This document shows, piece after piece, positions 1 to 5,700 of a DNA stretch of 5,775 nucleotides (the first letter of the stretch is position 1; every line of letters begins with the position of its first letter). Position numbers and translations under genes: made by a program. The notes below the pieces were generated by a model. The model saw only the letters and a list, made by a program, of their open reading frames with translations. It ran no database searches and was not told the origin of the DNA. This DNA is from Limnohabitans sp. (GTDB taxonomy: Bacteria > Pseudomonadota > Gammaproteobacteria > Burkholderiales > Burkholderiaceae_C). The stretch spans positions 1-5,775 of the forward strand of contig JALQUL010000126.1 in NCBI GenBank assembly GCA_023260735.1, read 5' to 3'.

Positions 1-2
1 AA

Positions 3-980
3 CGTTTAATCGAAGTTTTTAAAGCTCACAATATCGGTTATTTCTTTTATAACGGTGGTGGTGACTCAGCTGACACTTGTTATAAGGTAAGCCAGTTATC
101 AAAGTCAATGGGCTACCCCTTACAGGCTATTCATGTACCCAAAACAGTCGATAACGATTTACCTATCACCGATTGTTGCCCGGGTTTTGGCTCGGTGGCT
201 AAATATGTTGCCGTCTCAGCACTAGAAGCGTCTTTTGATGTTCGCTCTATGGCTAAAACCTCTACCAAAGTTTTTGTCATGGAAGTCATGGGTCGTCATG
301 CAGGCTGGATTGCAGCGGCTGGTGGCTTAATTGAAGATCACGGCATACCCGTCGTTTTACTATTGCCAGAAGTTGAATTTAATCCACAAAAATTCTTGGC
401 TAGGGTCGATCAAATGGTCAAACAACACGGTTATTGCACCGTAGTAGTGTCTGAAGGTTGTCATTACCCTGATGGTCGCTTCTTAGCCGAACAAGGCAGC
501 AAAGATGCATTTGGTCACGCACAATTAGGTGGTGCTGCACCAGTTGTTGCCAATATGATTAAAGAGGCCTTTGGTTATAAATTCCATTGGGCAGTCGCTG
601 ATTATTTACAACGTGCAGCCCGTCATATTGCGTCAAAAACTGACGTAGAACAAGCTTATGCATTGGGTCAAAAAGCAGTTGAACTAGCATTAGCTGGTCA
701 TAATGCAGTAATGCCTACCATTGACCGCGTTTCAGATAGTCCGTACAAATACAAAATTGGTGTAGCTCCCTTATCTAAGGTGGCAAATGTCGAGAAATTC
801 ATGCCAAAAAGTTTTATTACCAAAGATGGTTTTGGCATTACCGCCAAATGCAAAGCTTATTTACAACCTTTAATTACCGGTGAAGATCCACCTAAATTTA
901 AAAATGGTTTACCTGTTTACGCGACCTTAAAAAATGTTAGCGTGAACAAAAAATTGGCTGACTTTGAAATGTCTAAATAA
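3..980 (+). CDS. pfp: Pyrophosphate-dependent 6-phosphofructokinase, 5' end cut by the window
   Basis: Phosphorylates fructose 6-phosphate to fructose 1,6-bisphosphate in the cytosol, with PPi as likely phosphoryl donor; the PPi reaction is reversible. The frame is open from the window edge (325 residues visible), so the first ATG at 108 is internal; roughly 80-100 N-terminal residues are missing by comparison with ~400-residue relatives. Visible motifs (partial numbering): NGGGDSADT at 17-25, PKTVDNDL at 46-53 with D50 the expected catalytic base, MGRHAGWIAA at 96-105 for sugar phosphate binding, and SEGCHYPDG from 150. Established family knowledge: an Asp at the E. coli Gly104 position (D21 here) and a Lys at the Gly124 position (K47) mark PPi rather than ATP use. 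The middle residue of GGGDS, usually Asp in GGDDS, is Gly. The C-terminal half reads DYLQRAARH and SKVANVEKFMP, as I recall from betaproteobacterial relatives. It stops 11 bp before thyA, so co-transcription is likely. Confidence 0.94.
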   Translation, partial: RLIEVFKAHNIGYFFYNGGGDSADTCYKVSQLSKSMGYPLQAIHVPKTVDNDLPITDCCPGFGSVAKYVAVSALEASFDVRSMAKTSTKVFVMEVMGRHAGWIAAAGGLIEDHGIPVVLLLPEVEFNPQKFLARVDQMVKQHGYCTVVVSEGCHYPDGRFLAEQGSKDAFGHAQLGGAAPVVANMIKEAFGYKFHWAVADYLQRAARHIASKTDVEQAYALGQKAVELALAGHNAVMPTIDRVSDSPYKYKIGVAPLSKVANVEKFMPKSFITKDGFGITAKCKAYLQPLITGEDPPKFKNGLPVYATLKNVSVNKKLADFEMSK

Positions 981-991
981 AAGATTTCAAC

Positions 992-1831
992 ATGATGAAT
1001 TCTCAGATTGCGCCCAGCAATCAGTACGAGACTTTAATGCGCCTTGCTCTCGAGCAAGGCCAGTTCAAAGCAGACCGTACTGGTACAGGCACAAAAAGTA
1101 TTTTTGGCCATCAAATGCGTTTTGATTTAAGCCAAGGCTTTCCACTTGTCACGACTAAAAAAGTGCATCTTCGCTCAATTATTATTGAGCTGCTTTGGTT
1201 TTTAACTGGTTCATCCAATAACAATTGGTTAAAAGAGCGCAAGGTCAGTATTTGGGACGAGTGGGCTGCACCCGATGGTGATTTAGGTCCTGTTTATGGC
1301 GTTCAATGGCGCAGTTGGCCCACCCCTAATGGTGGACATATTGACCAAATTAGCGATGTTATTCAGACCCTAAAAACTAACCCTGACTCACGTCGCATGA
1401 TTGTGAGTGCCTGGAATGTGGCAGAGCTTGACAAAATGGCCTTAATGCCATGTCACGCCTTTTTCCAATTTTATGTAGCACCAGCAGAGCAAGCTGGACA
1501 ACGACGTAAACTGTCGTGCCAACTGTACCAACGCAGTGCCGATATATTTTTAGGTGTGCCTTTTAATATTGCCAGTTATGCTTTACTTACCCACATGGTA
1601 GCGCAGCAATGCGACCTCGATGTAGGTGAATTTATTTGGACAGGTGGCGATTGCCATATTTATAACAATCATTTCGAGCAAGTGCAATTGCAATTGTCTC
1701 GCGAGCCCTACCCTTACCCACAATTAAAAATCAACCGTCAACCTAATTCAATTTTTGAATACGAGTTCGATGATTTTGAATTTGTAAATTACCAACATCA
1801 TGAGGCAATATCGGCGCCTGTGTCGGTTTAA
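992..1831 (+). CDS. thyA: Thymidylate synthase ThyA
   Basis: Converts dUMP and 5,10-methylene-tetrahydrofolate to dTMP and dihydrofolate, the only de novo dTMP step in ThyA organisms. The 279-residue protein is complete. Visible key sites: DRTGTGT at 28-34 with phosphate-binding R29, PLVTTKK at 51-57, WDEWA at 88-92, DSRR at 132-135, the catalytic cysteine C154 in MPCHAFFQF, QRSADIFLGVPFN at 180-192 with dUMP-contacting D184 and N192, and H222/Y224 in CHIYNNH. Between YVA and KLSCQ (about 163-172) there are about seven residues more than in E. coli ThyA (264 residues), a difference I recall from betaproteobacterial enzymes. Two ATGs lie in tandem (992 and 995). The only ribosome-binding candidate is a weak AAAAGA at 979-984, overlapping the end of the upstream gene. 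The 11-bp gap suggests transcription with pfp. The product dihydrofolate is the substrate of the folA product encoded downstream. Confidence 0.98.
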   Translation: MMNSQIAPSNQYETLMRLALEQGQFKADRTGTGTKSIFGHQMRFDLSQGFPLVTTKKVHLRSIIIELLWFLTGSSNNNWLKERKVSIWDEWAAPDGDLGPVYGVQWRSWPTPNGGHIDQISDVIQTLKTNPDSRRMIVSAWNVAELDKMALMPCHAFFQFYVAPAEQAGQRRKLSCQLYQRSADIFLGVPFNIASYALLTHMVAQQCDLDVGEFIWTGGDCHIYNNHFEQVQLQLSREPYPYPQLKINRQPNSIFEYEFDDFEFVNYQHHEAISAPVSV

Positions 1832-1918
1832 AAAATTAGTCACCCTATTCCTTATTAATTGACTAGAACATCGCAAATTAAGCTTTTTTATCCAATTTAA
1901 TTTGGATGTTAAATATTG

Positions 1919-1957
1919 AAGATGTCTGCATCACATAGCTTGAAAAACGGACATCTT
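1919..1957. repeat. Inverted repeat in the thyA-transporter gap
   Basis: AAGATGTCTG at 1919-1928 pairs with CGGACATCTT at 1948-1957: ten pairs including one G-U, with a 19-nt loop. It lies in the 232-bp stretch between thyA and the transporter gene. No T-run follows it on the plus strand (next bases ATTGCC), so it does not look like an intrinsic terminator. It could be an operator half-site pair, an RNA leader stem or a weak transcript-end structure. The rest of the gap (1832-2063) has stops in all plus frames, small weak stems and a pyrimidine-rich tail, and no other gene that I can support. Confidence 0.45.
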
Positions 1958-2046
1958 ATTGCCTCAATGAGGGACACGTAAGGGGTTTATCTGTTTAACT
2001 GCTGCAAGGCCACTCCAAGATTAAATTCTTTTACTCTTTTATTATC

Positions 2047-2063
2047 TTAATCACTTTTTTATT
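2047..2063 (+). promoter_or_regulatory. T-rich leader of the transporter gene, no Shine-Dalgarno
   Basis: TTAATCACTTTTTTATT directly abuts the ATG at 2064. No purine-rich ribosome-binding sequence is present in the 20 bases before the start. An almost identical string, TTAATCATCTTTTTTATT, precedes xth at 3532-3549. What is seen is the sequence match and the lack of an SD; a role in S1-dependent or short-leader translation is inference. A promoter could also lie here (TATCTT at 2043-2048), but no good -35 accompanies it. Confidence 0.35.
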
Positions 2064-2957
2064 ATGACCATGACTCCACGACAGCTATGGGCTTTATTTG
2101 CTCTGACTTTAATGTGGGGTATAAATTGGCCCATGATGAAGTTATCTTTGCAATCCATGCCACCCCTACACTTTAGAGCAATTACTATGACTGGGGGCAC
2201 AATATGGATGATGGCTTATTTGTATTTAAAAGGTGTGCAGTTATGGCCTCGTAAAAACCAATGGCCAAGCTTGGCATTATTAGCTATTCCTAATATGCTA
2301 GGCTGGCATACTTTTGCCATATTAGGGGTTAAGGAATTAGCCTCTGGCAGAGCTGCCATTTTAGGTTTTACTATGCCGGTCTGGACGGTCTTAATTAGTG
2401 TACTTTTTTTAGGTGAAAAACTAAGTCGCCGAGTGGCATTTGCGGTGTTGTGTGCACTCACTGCCATTACCCTTTTAGTATGGCAAGAATTTGCCACCAT
2501 TACTGGCAGACCCTTAGGTGTGTTGTGGATGGAAATTGCCGCTATTTCATGGGCGATTGGCACCTTAATGATTAGACGCACACAATTGGCTTTATCGGCT
2601 TATGCGGTTACTATTTGGATGATGGTCTTAACCAGTGCTGCACTGTGGGTCATCGCCATTATGGCAGAACCTTGGCCCTTTAACCCTATACCCCACTATA
2701 GTTGGCAATTTTGGGGTTCTATTGCTTATGGCGTTTTTATTAACTATGGTATTGCCCAGTTAATTTGGTTTGCTTTAGCGAAAAACTTACCCCCTGCCAC
2801 CAGTGCTATGAGTGTCATGGCAGTACCTTTAATTGGCACTTTATCGGCCACTTTAATTGTAGGTGAACAACCCCATTGGCAAGATTATACTGCCATTATT
2901 TTTGTCATGTTGGCAATTGCTAGTGTCTTGTTACCCCAGCGAAAAAAACCAAAATAA
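2064..2957 (+). CDS. EamA/DMT-superfamily inner-membrane transporter (first of two)
   Basis: Predicted ten-helix carrier of the drug/metabolite transporter superfamily, 297 residues, the usual size. Hydrophobic segments fall at about 7-25, 37-57, 70-88, 96-116, 124-141, 151-170, 181-200, 215-238, 247-267 and 273-290. The two EamA halves are visible: TMPVWTVLISVLFLGEKLS (about 103-121) is the typical end of helix 4, and VPLIGTLSATLIVGEQPHW (about 254-272) is its counterpart at helix 9. The TIWMM string occurs in both helix 2 (46-50) and helix 7 (183-187). The C-terminus PQRKKPK is basic, fitting a cytoplasmic tail. ATG 2064 is chosen because the T-rich leader abuts it and helix 1 follows; ATG 2070 is an alternative. 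folA begins 25 bp after the stop, so the two are probably co-transcribed. Members export amino acids, metabolites or drugs; the substrate cannot be inferred here. Confidence 0.92.
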   Translation: MTMTPRQLWALFALTLMWGINWPMMKLSLQSMPPLHFRAITMTGGTIWMMAYLYLKGVQLWPRKNQWPSLALLAIPNMLGWHTFAILGVKELASGRAAILGFTMPVWTVLISVLFLGEKLSRRVAFAVLCALTAITLLVWQEFATITGRPLGVLWMEIAAISWAIGTLMIRRTQLALSAYAVTIWMMVLTSAALWVIAIMAEPWPFNPIPHYSWQFWGSIAYGVFINYGIAQLIWFALAKNLPPATSAMSVMAVPLIGTLSATLIVGEQPHWQDYTAIIFVMLAIASVLLPQRKKPK

Positions 2958-2970
2958 AACCAAAAAATAC

Positions 2971-2977
2971 GAAAGGA
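2971..2977 (+). promoter_or_regulatory. Ribosome-binding site of folA
   Basis: GAAAGGA lies five bases before the ATG at 2983. It is the clearest Shine-Dalgarno on the plus strand of this window. It fixes the folA start at 2983 rather than at the upstream in-frame ATG at 2863, which lies inside the transporter gene. Confidence 0.8.
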
Positions 2978-2982
2978 ACCAT

Positions 2983-3498
2983 ATGAAAATAGGTATGATT
3001 TATGCAAAAGCGCAAAATAATGTAATTGGTAAAAATGGTGATTTACCTTGGTATTTACCTGAAGATTTAGCCCATTTTAAAAAAATAACTCAAGGTCATG
3101 CCGTCATCATGGGACGTAAAACTTGGGACTCTTTACCCACACAATTTAAACCTTTACCTGGCCGCCAAAACATTGTAGTTAGCAGGGCCAGTAGCGAAGA
3201 ATTAATGGCCATCACACAAACTGGCGCTTGGGTCTGCAACAGCCTAGAGTTGGCGCTAGAAAAATGCCAAGCCATTACACCCCAGCCAACAGAAATATGG
3301 ATTATTGGCGGGGCACAAATTTATCAGCAGGCCCAAGGGGTTTGTAACGTTGCAGAAGTCACTTTAATCGAACAAGACTTCGAGGGCGATGCATTCGCAC
3401 CAGTCTTAGATGGTCAATGGATACTCAAAAACGAAGCCAAACATCAAACACAAAAGGGTTTAAACTATCGTTTTTTAAGTTATGTGCGAAGTGCCTAG
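2983..3498 (+). CDS. folA: Dihydrofolate reductase
   Basis: Reduces 7,8-dihydrofolate to tetrahydrofolate with NADPH, recycling the dihydrofolate made by ThyA; it is the trimethoprim target. The protein has 171 residues (E. coli FolA has 159). Visible motifs: NNVIGKNGDLPWYLPEDL at 12-29 with W23 and the acidic substrate-binding D28 (E. coli W22 and D27), VIMGRKTWDSLP at 41-52 for NADPH binding, PGRQNIVVSR following, and IWIIGGAQIY with the glycine pair of the cofactor site. The start is chosen by the GAAAGGA site at 2971 and by alignment of the N-terminus with known enzymes; the frame stays open upstream to an ATG at 2863, but those 40 residues overlap the transporter gene and resemble nothing in the family. 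Stop is TAG at 3496. Its proximity to thyA suggests a shared role in the thymidylate cycle, although a transporter gene lies between. Confidence 0.97.
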   Translation: MKIGMIYAKAQNNVIGKNGDLPWYLPEDLAHFKKITQGHAVIMGRKTWDSLPTQFKPLPGRQNIVVSRASSEELMAITQTGAWVCNSLELALEKCQAITPQPTEIWIIGGAQIYQQAQGVCNVAEVTLIEQDFEGDAFAPVLDGQWILKNEAKHQTQKGLNYRFLSYVRSA

Positions 3499-3531
3499 CT
3501 TGACTCAATTTAACTGCCAACACCTCATCAT

Positions 3532-3549
3532 TTAATCATCTTTTTTATT
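3532..3549 (+). promoter_or_regulatory. T-rich leader of xth, matching the transporter leader
   Basis: TTAATCATCTTTTTTATT ends 12 bases before the xth ATG. It differs from 2047-2063 by a single inserted T. There is no Shine-Dalgarno before xth; the last 30 bases are nearly all pyrimidines and A. A function as a translation enhancer or promoter-proximal element is inference only. Confidence 0.35.
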
Positions 3550-3561
3550 TGTATTTTCATC

Positions 3562-4323
3562 ATGAAACTTGCCACCTGGAACGTCAATTCACTATCGGTT
3601 CGATTGCCACAAGTGCTTGATTGGTTGGCAGCCAATCCAGTTGATGTATTAGCCTTACAAGAGCTTAAACTTACCGATGATAAATTTCCACATCAAGCAT
3701 TTAAAGATGCGGGATATGAATCGGTTTGTTTTGGACAAAAAACATATAATGGTGTTGCTTTAATTAGCAAAACCGATGCATCCGACCTTATTAAAAATAT
3801 TCCAGGTTTTGATGATGAAATGGCCAGAGTTATTACAGGCACAGTTGATGGTATTCGAGTGGTAGGAGCCTATTTTCCCAATGGACAAGAACCAGGTACT
3901 GAAAAGTTTGAATACAAAATGGAATGGTTAAAAGGATTACGGGCTTGGATCAAAACAGAACTAGTTAAACATCCAAATTTAGTCTTAATGGGAGACTTTA
4001 ATATCACCACCGATGATGCCGATGTCTGGGATCCAATTGCCTTAGAGGGGACGATTCATTGTACCGATGAAGAGCGCTATGAATTAGCCGCGTTAAAAGC
4101 TTTAGGCCTTATAGATGCCTACCGACTATTTCCACAAGCGGCCAAAAGCTTTTCTTGGTGGGATTACAGAAACGCAGGCTTTAGAAAAAATCAAGGTTTA
4201 CGCATTGATTATGTTTTGGTCAGTAAAGCCTTAAGTAACCAAACCAAGGCCTGTATTATTGATAAAGCCCCACGCAAAAATGAACGTCCAAGTGATCATG
4301 CCCCAGTTGTAGTTGAAATTTAA
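3562..4323 (+). CDS. xth: Exonuclease III-family AP endonuclease
   Basis: Mg2+-dependent enzyme that cuts DNA 5' of abasic sites and removes 3'-blocking groups in base excision repair; E. coli XthA also has 3'-5' exonuclease activity. The 253-residue protein is a single endonuclease/exonuclease/phosphatase fold (E. coli XthA has 268). Active-site residues visible in order: N7 in TWNVNS, metal-binding E34 in LQELKL, Y104 in GAYFPNG, D145 and N147 in GDFNI, D216 in RIDYVL, and the D245-H246 pair in PSDHAPV. The WWDYR motif (199-203) carries the DNA-contacting Trp expected near E. coli W212. The ATG at 3562 gives the normal MKLATWNVNS start, although no Shine-Dalgarno is seen. It follows folA by 63 bp and may be read through from it or have its own promoter. 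It ends 3 bp from the convergent transporter gene, and its last codons lie within an 18-bp palindrome. Confidence 0.96.
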   Translation: MKLATWNVNSLSVRLPQVLDWLAANPVDVLALQELKLTDDKFPHQAFKDAGYESVCFGQKTYNGVALISKTDASDLIKNIPGFDDEMARVITGTVDGIRVVGAYFPNGQEPGTEKFEYKMEWLKGLRAWIKTELVKHPNLVLMGDFNITTDDADVWDPIALEGTIHCTDEERYELAALKALGLIDAYRLFPQAAKSFSWWDYRNAGFRKNQGLRIDYVLVSKALSNQTKACIIDKAPRKNERPSDHAPVVVEI

Positions 4324-4337
4324 ATTTCAAATTTTTT
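4313..4337 (+). terminator. Palindrome plus T-run over the convergent stop codons
   Basis: TTGAAATTTAAATTTCAA (4313-4330) is a perfect 18-bp palindrome. It covers the xth TAA at 4321-4323 and the minus-strand TGA at 4327-4329. Plus-strand bases 4332-4337 are TTTTTT, so as RNA from xth it could form a 7-bp stem with a UUAA loop and then a U-run, like an intrinsic terminator. The stem is nearly all A-T pairs, so termination would be weak. The minus-strand readout lacks a U-run after the stem (next bases CTACAA). Confidence 0.45.
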
Positions 4338-5217
4338 CTGGGGTAGTCCTACTTTGATACAACTGCCAAAGCACATGCAGCAATAAGGCCACAAACACAA
4401 TACTGCCTCCCACCAAAGTTGATTTTGATGGAATTTCATCGTGAGCTAACCAAACCCATATAGGCCCTAATACAGGTTCGGCGGTACCAATTAAAGCACC
4501 CACTGCAGAGGGAACTAATCGAATACCTGCCGCATAAAAAGCCAAGCCTAAACCTAAGTTAAGAGCTCCAAAAGCAAATAACAAAACATAGTCAGAACCA
4601 ATCATTGGAAAGGACTTCACTTGTGTTGCAGCAATCGACATAGCCATTAAGCAGCCTATGAAAACGGCTGGTTGCATATCAATATGAGAATTGCGTCTAG
4701 CAATAACAGTAGAGCAAGCAAACGCAATTGCAATCAATAAAGCCAAGCCATCACCTATAGGTGAAATTTGTCCCGTTAAAGAGTCTTTCACCATTACGCC
4801 TACACCAAACATGACAGTAAAAATGGCCAGCCAAGTAGGCATACTCACTTTTTCACGAAATATGATCCAAGAGCCTAATGCGGCCAATAAAGGAGTACCA
4901 GCTTGCATTAATAAAACATTGGCCACTGTGGTGTAATTTAAAGCCGTCACAAATGACATAGAGGCCACCACAAAACAAGTTGCCACGCCTAAGCCTGGTA
5001 AACCCATGGCTTTAATTAAACCAATGCTTTTAGGTATACCATCACGCCACCACATAAAACCGATTAAAAATAAAGCGGCAAATAAAGAGCGCCAAAAAAT
5101 AACTGCGAAACTATCGGTGGTAGAAAGGTACCTAGCAATTGCACCACCAAAACTCCATGTAGCAGCTGATAAAAAAACAAAAAGTGCACCTGTGCGTGCT
5201 AAATGAGCTTGTGGCAT
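4327..5217 (-). CDS. EamA/DMT-superfamily inner-membrane transporter (second of two)
   Basis: Another ten-helix drug/metabolite transporter, 296 residues. Hydrophobic segments fall at about 9-28, 36-56, 72-92, 98-119, 127-143, 153-173, 183-200, 209-230, 236-257 and 268-287. Half-repeat hallmarks: the helix 3-4 stretch with LNYTTVANVLLMQAGTPLLAA near 93-113 ending in FREKVS (120-125), and its counterpart SAVGALIGTAEPVLGPIWVWL near 237-257 ending in HDEIPS. The AEPVLGP string is common in EamA proteins. It is not a close copy of the protein at 2064-2957; only fold-level features are shared. The gene starts 13 bp after gloA ends, so it is probably the second gene of a gloA operon. The ATG at 5217 has no recognisable Shine-Dalgarno (preceding bases TTTTTATTTCAT), so translation may be coupled to gloA. 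Substrate unknown. Confidence 0.92.
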   Translation of the reverse strand: MPQAHLARTGALFVFLSAATWSFGGAIARYLSTTDSFAVIFWRSLFAALFLIGFMWWRDGIPKSIGLIKAMGLPGLGVATCFVVASMSFVTALNYTTVANVLLMQAGTPLLAALGSWIIFREKVSMPTWLAIFTVMFGVGVMVKDSLTGQISPIGDGLALLIAIAFACSTVIARRNSHIDMQPAVFIGCLMAMSIAATQVKSFPMIGSDYVLLFAFGALNLGLGLAFYAAGIRLVPSAVGALIGTAEPVLGPIWVWLAHDEIPSKSTLVGGSIVFVALLLHVLWQLYQSRTTPEKI

Positions 5218-5230
5218 ATGAAATAAAAAT

Positions 5231-5620
5231 TTAAGCGGTTAAACGTTGAATAAGTTCAACTTTATAACCATCGGGGTCGGTTACAAAAGCAATAATAGTA
5301 GAGCCACCTTTTACAGGGCCTGCCTCACGAGTCACATTACCACCGGCTTGTTTAATTTTTTCGCAAGTGGCAGCCACATCCTCTACTCCTAAAGCAATAT
5401 GGCCGTAGGCGGTGCCCATTTCATAATGCGTTACTCCGTAGTTATAAGTGAGCTCTAATTCAGCATGATCTGGATTAGAGCCATAACCAACAAAGGCTAA
5501 GGTATATTGATATTCTGGGTTATCAGAAGTACGCAACAACTGCATGCCTAATACACGAGTGTAAAAATCTATCGAGCGTTGTAAATCGCCGACCCTTAAC
5601 ATAGTATGTAAAAATAGCAT
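5231..5620 (-). CDS. gloA: Lactoylglutathione lyase (glyoxalase I)
   Basis: Isomerises the hemithioacetal of methylglyoxal and glutathione to S-lactoylglutathione, the first step of methylglyoxal detoxification in the cytosol. The 129-residue protein has the vicinal-oxygen-chelate fold of two beta-alpha-beta-beta-beta modules and acts as a dimer in this family. The four metal ligands known from E. coli GloA (H5, E56, H74, E122) are all present at the same residue numbers: H5 in FLHTML, E56 in AELELTY, H74 in AYGHIAL and E122 in YKVELIQ. Other conserved strings are LRVGDLQRSIDFY, NVTREAGPVKGG and FVTDPDGYK. The short bacterial form suggests the Ni/Co-activated class, by family knowledge. The start at 5620 is supported by AAAAAGG seven bases upstream. 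It leads a probable two-gene unit with the transporter gene 13 bp downstream; a link between that transporter and methylglyoxal stress is not shown. Confidence 0.97.
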   Translation of the reverse strand: MLFLHTMLRVGDLQRSIDFYTRVLGMQLLRTSDNPEYQYTLAFVGYGSNPDHAELELTYNYGVTHYEMGTAYGHIALGVEDVAATCEKIKQAGGNVTREAGPVKGGSTIIAFVTDPDGYKVELIQRLTA

Positions 5621-5627
5621 TCAATTA

Positions 5628-5634
5628 CCTTTTT
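5628..5634 (-). promoter_or_regulatory. Ribosome-binding site of gloA
   Basis: Read on the minus strand, AAAAAGG ends seven bases before the gloA ATG at 5620. It supports that start and, with the folA site, is one of only two good Shine-Dalgarno sequences in the window. Confidence 0.7.
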
Positions 5635-5642
5635 AGATTAAA

Positions 5643-5648
5643 ACTATA
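5643..5648 (-). promoter_or_regulatory. Possible -10 element for gloA
   Basis: The minus strand reads TATAGT about 22 bases before the gloA start, in an AT-rich stretch. No convincing -35 hexamer is found 16-18 bases upstream (the region is T-rich, TTTTCT-like). This is a candidate only. Confidence 0.25.
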
Positions 5649-5700
5649 GCCCATAAATGACCCAAAGAAAACAAACAAAGAAGAATAAAAGGCAGTGTTA

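Noticed and set aside
163..172. Possible odd insertion in ThyA before the KLSCQ motif (residue numbers given)
   Set aside because: It is longer than in E. coli, but I recall similar short insertions in betaproteobacterial thymidylate synthases, and all catalytic residues are intact.
1890..1906. ATCCAA-TTTAAT-TTGGAT stem as a thyA terminator
   Set aside because: The T-run lies before the stem on the plus strand rather than after it, and the minus strand has A-rich sequence after it, so it fits no intrinsic terminator in either direction.
1922..1981. Nineteen-codon frame starting at ATG 1922 in the intergenic gap
   Set aside because: It has no ribosome-binding site and overlaps the inverted repeat; such a short frame is expected by chance.
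2216..2581. Minus-strand open frame of 121 codons
   Set aside because: It is antisense to the transporter gene, with no recognisable motifs; the plus-strand EamA protein explains the region.
2863..2982. N-terminal extension of folA by 40 residues from an upstream in-frame ATG
   Set aside because: It lies inside the transporter gene, has no ribosome-binding site of its own, and the good GAAAGGA site plus the MKIGMIYAKAQ start at 2983 fit the family.
3500..3505. TTGACT as the -35 of an xth promoter
   Set aside because: No acceptable -10 hexamer lies 16-18 bases downstream (the site reads CCTCAT).
4691..5206. Two plus-strand open frames (4691-4936 and 5006-5206)
   Set aside because: Both are antisense to the second transporter gene, with low-complexity products and no ribosome-binding sites.
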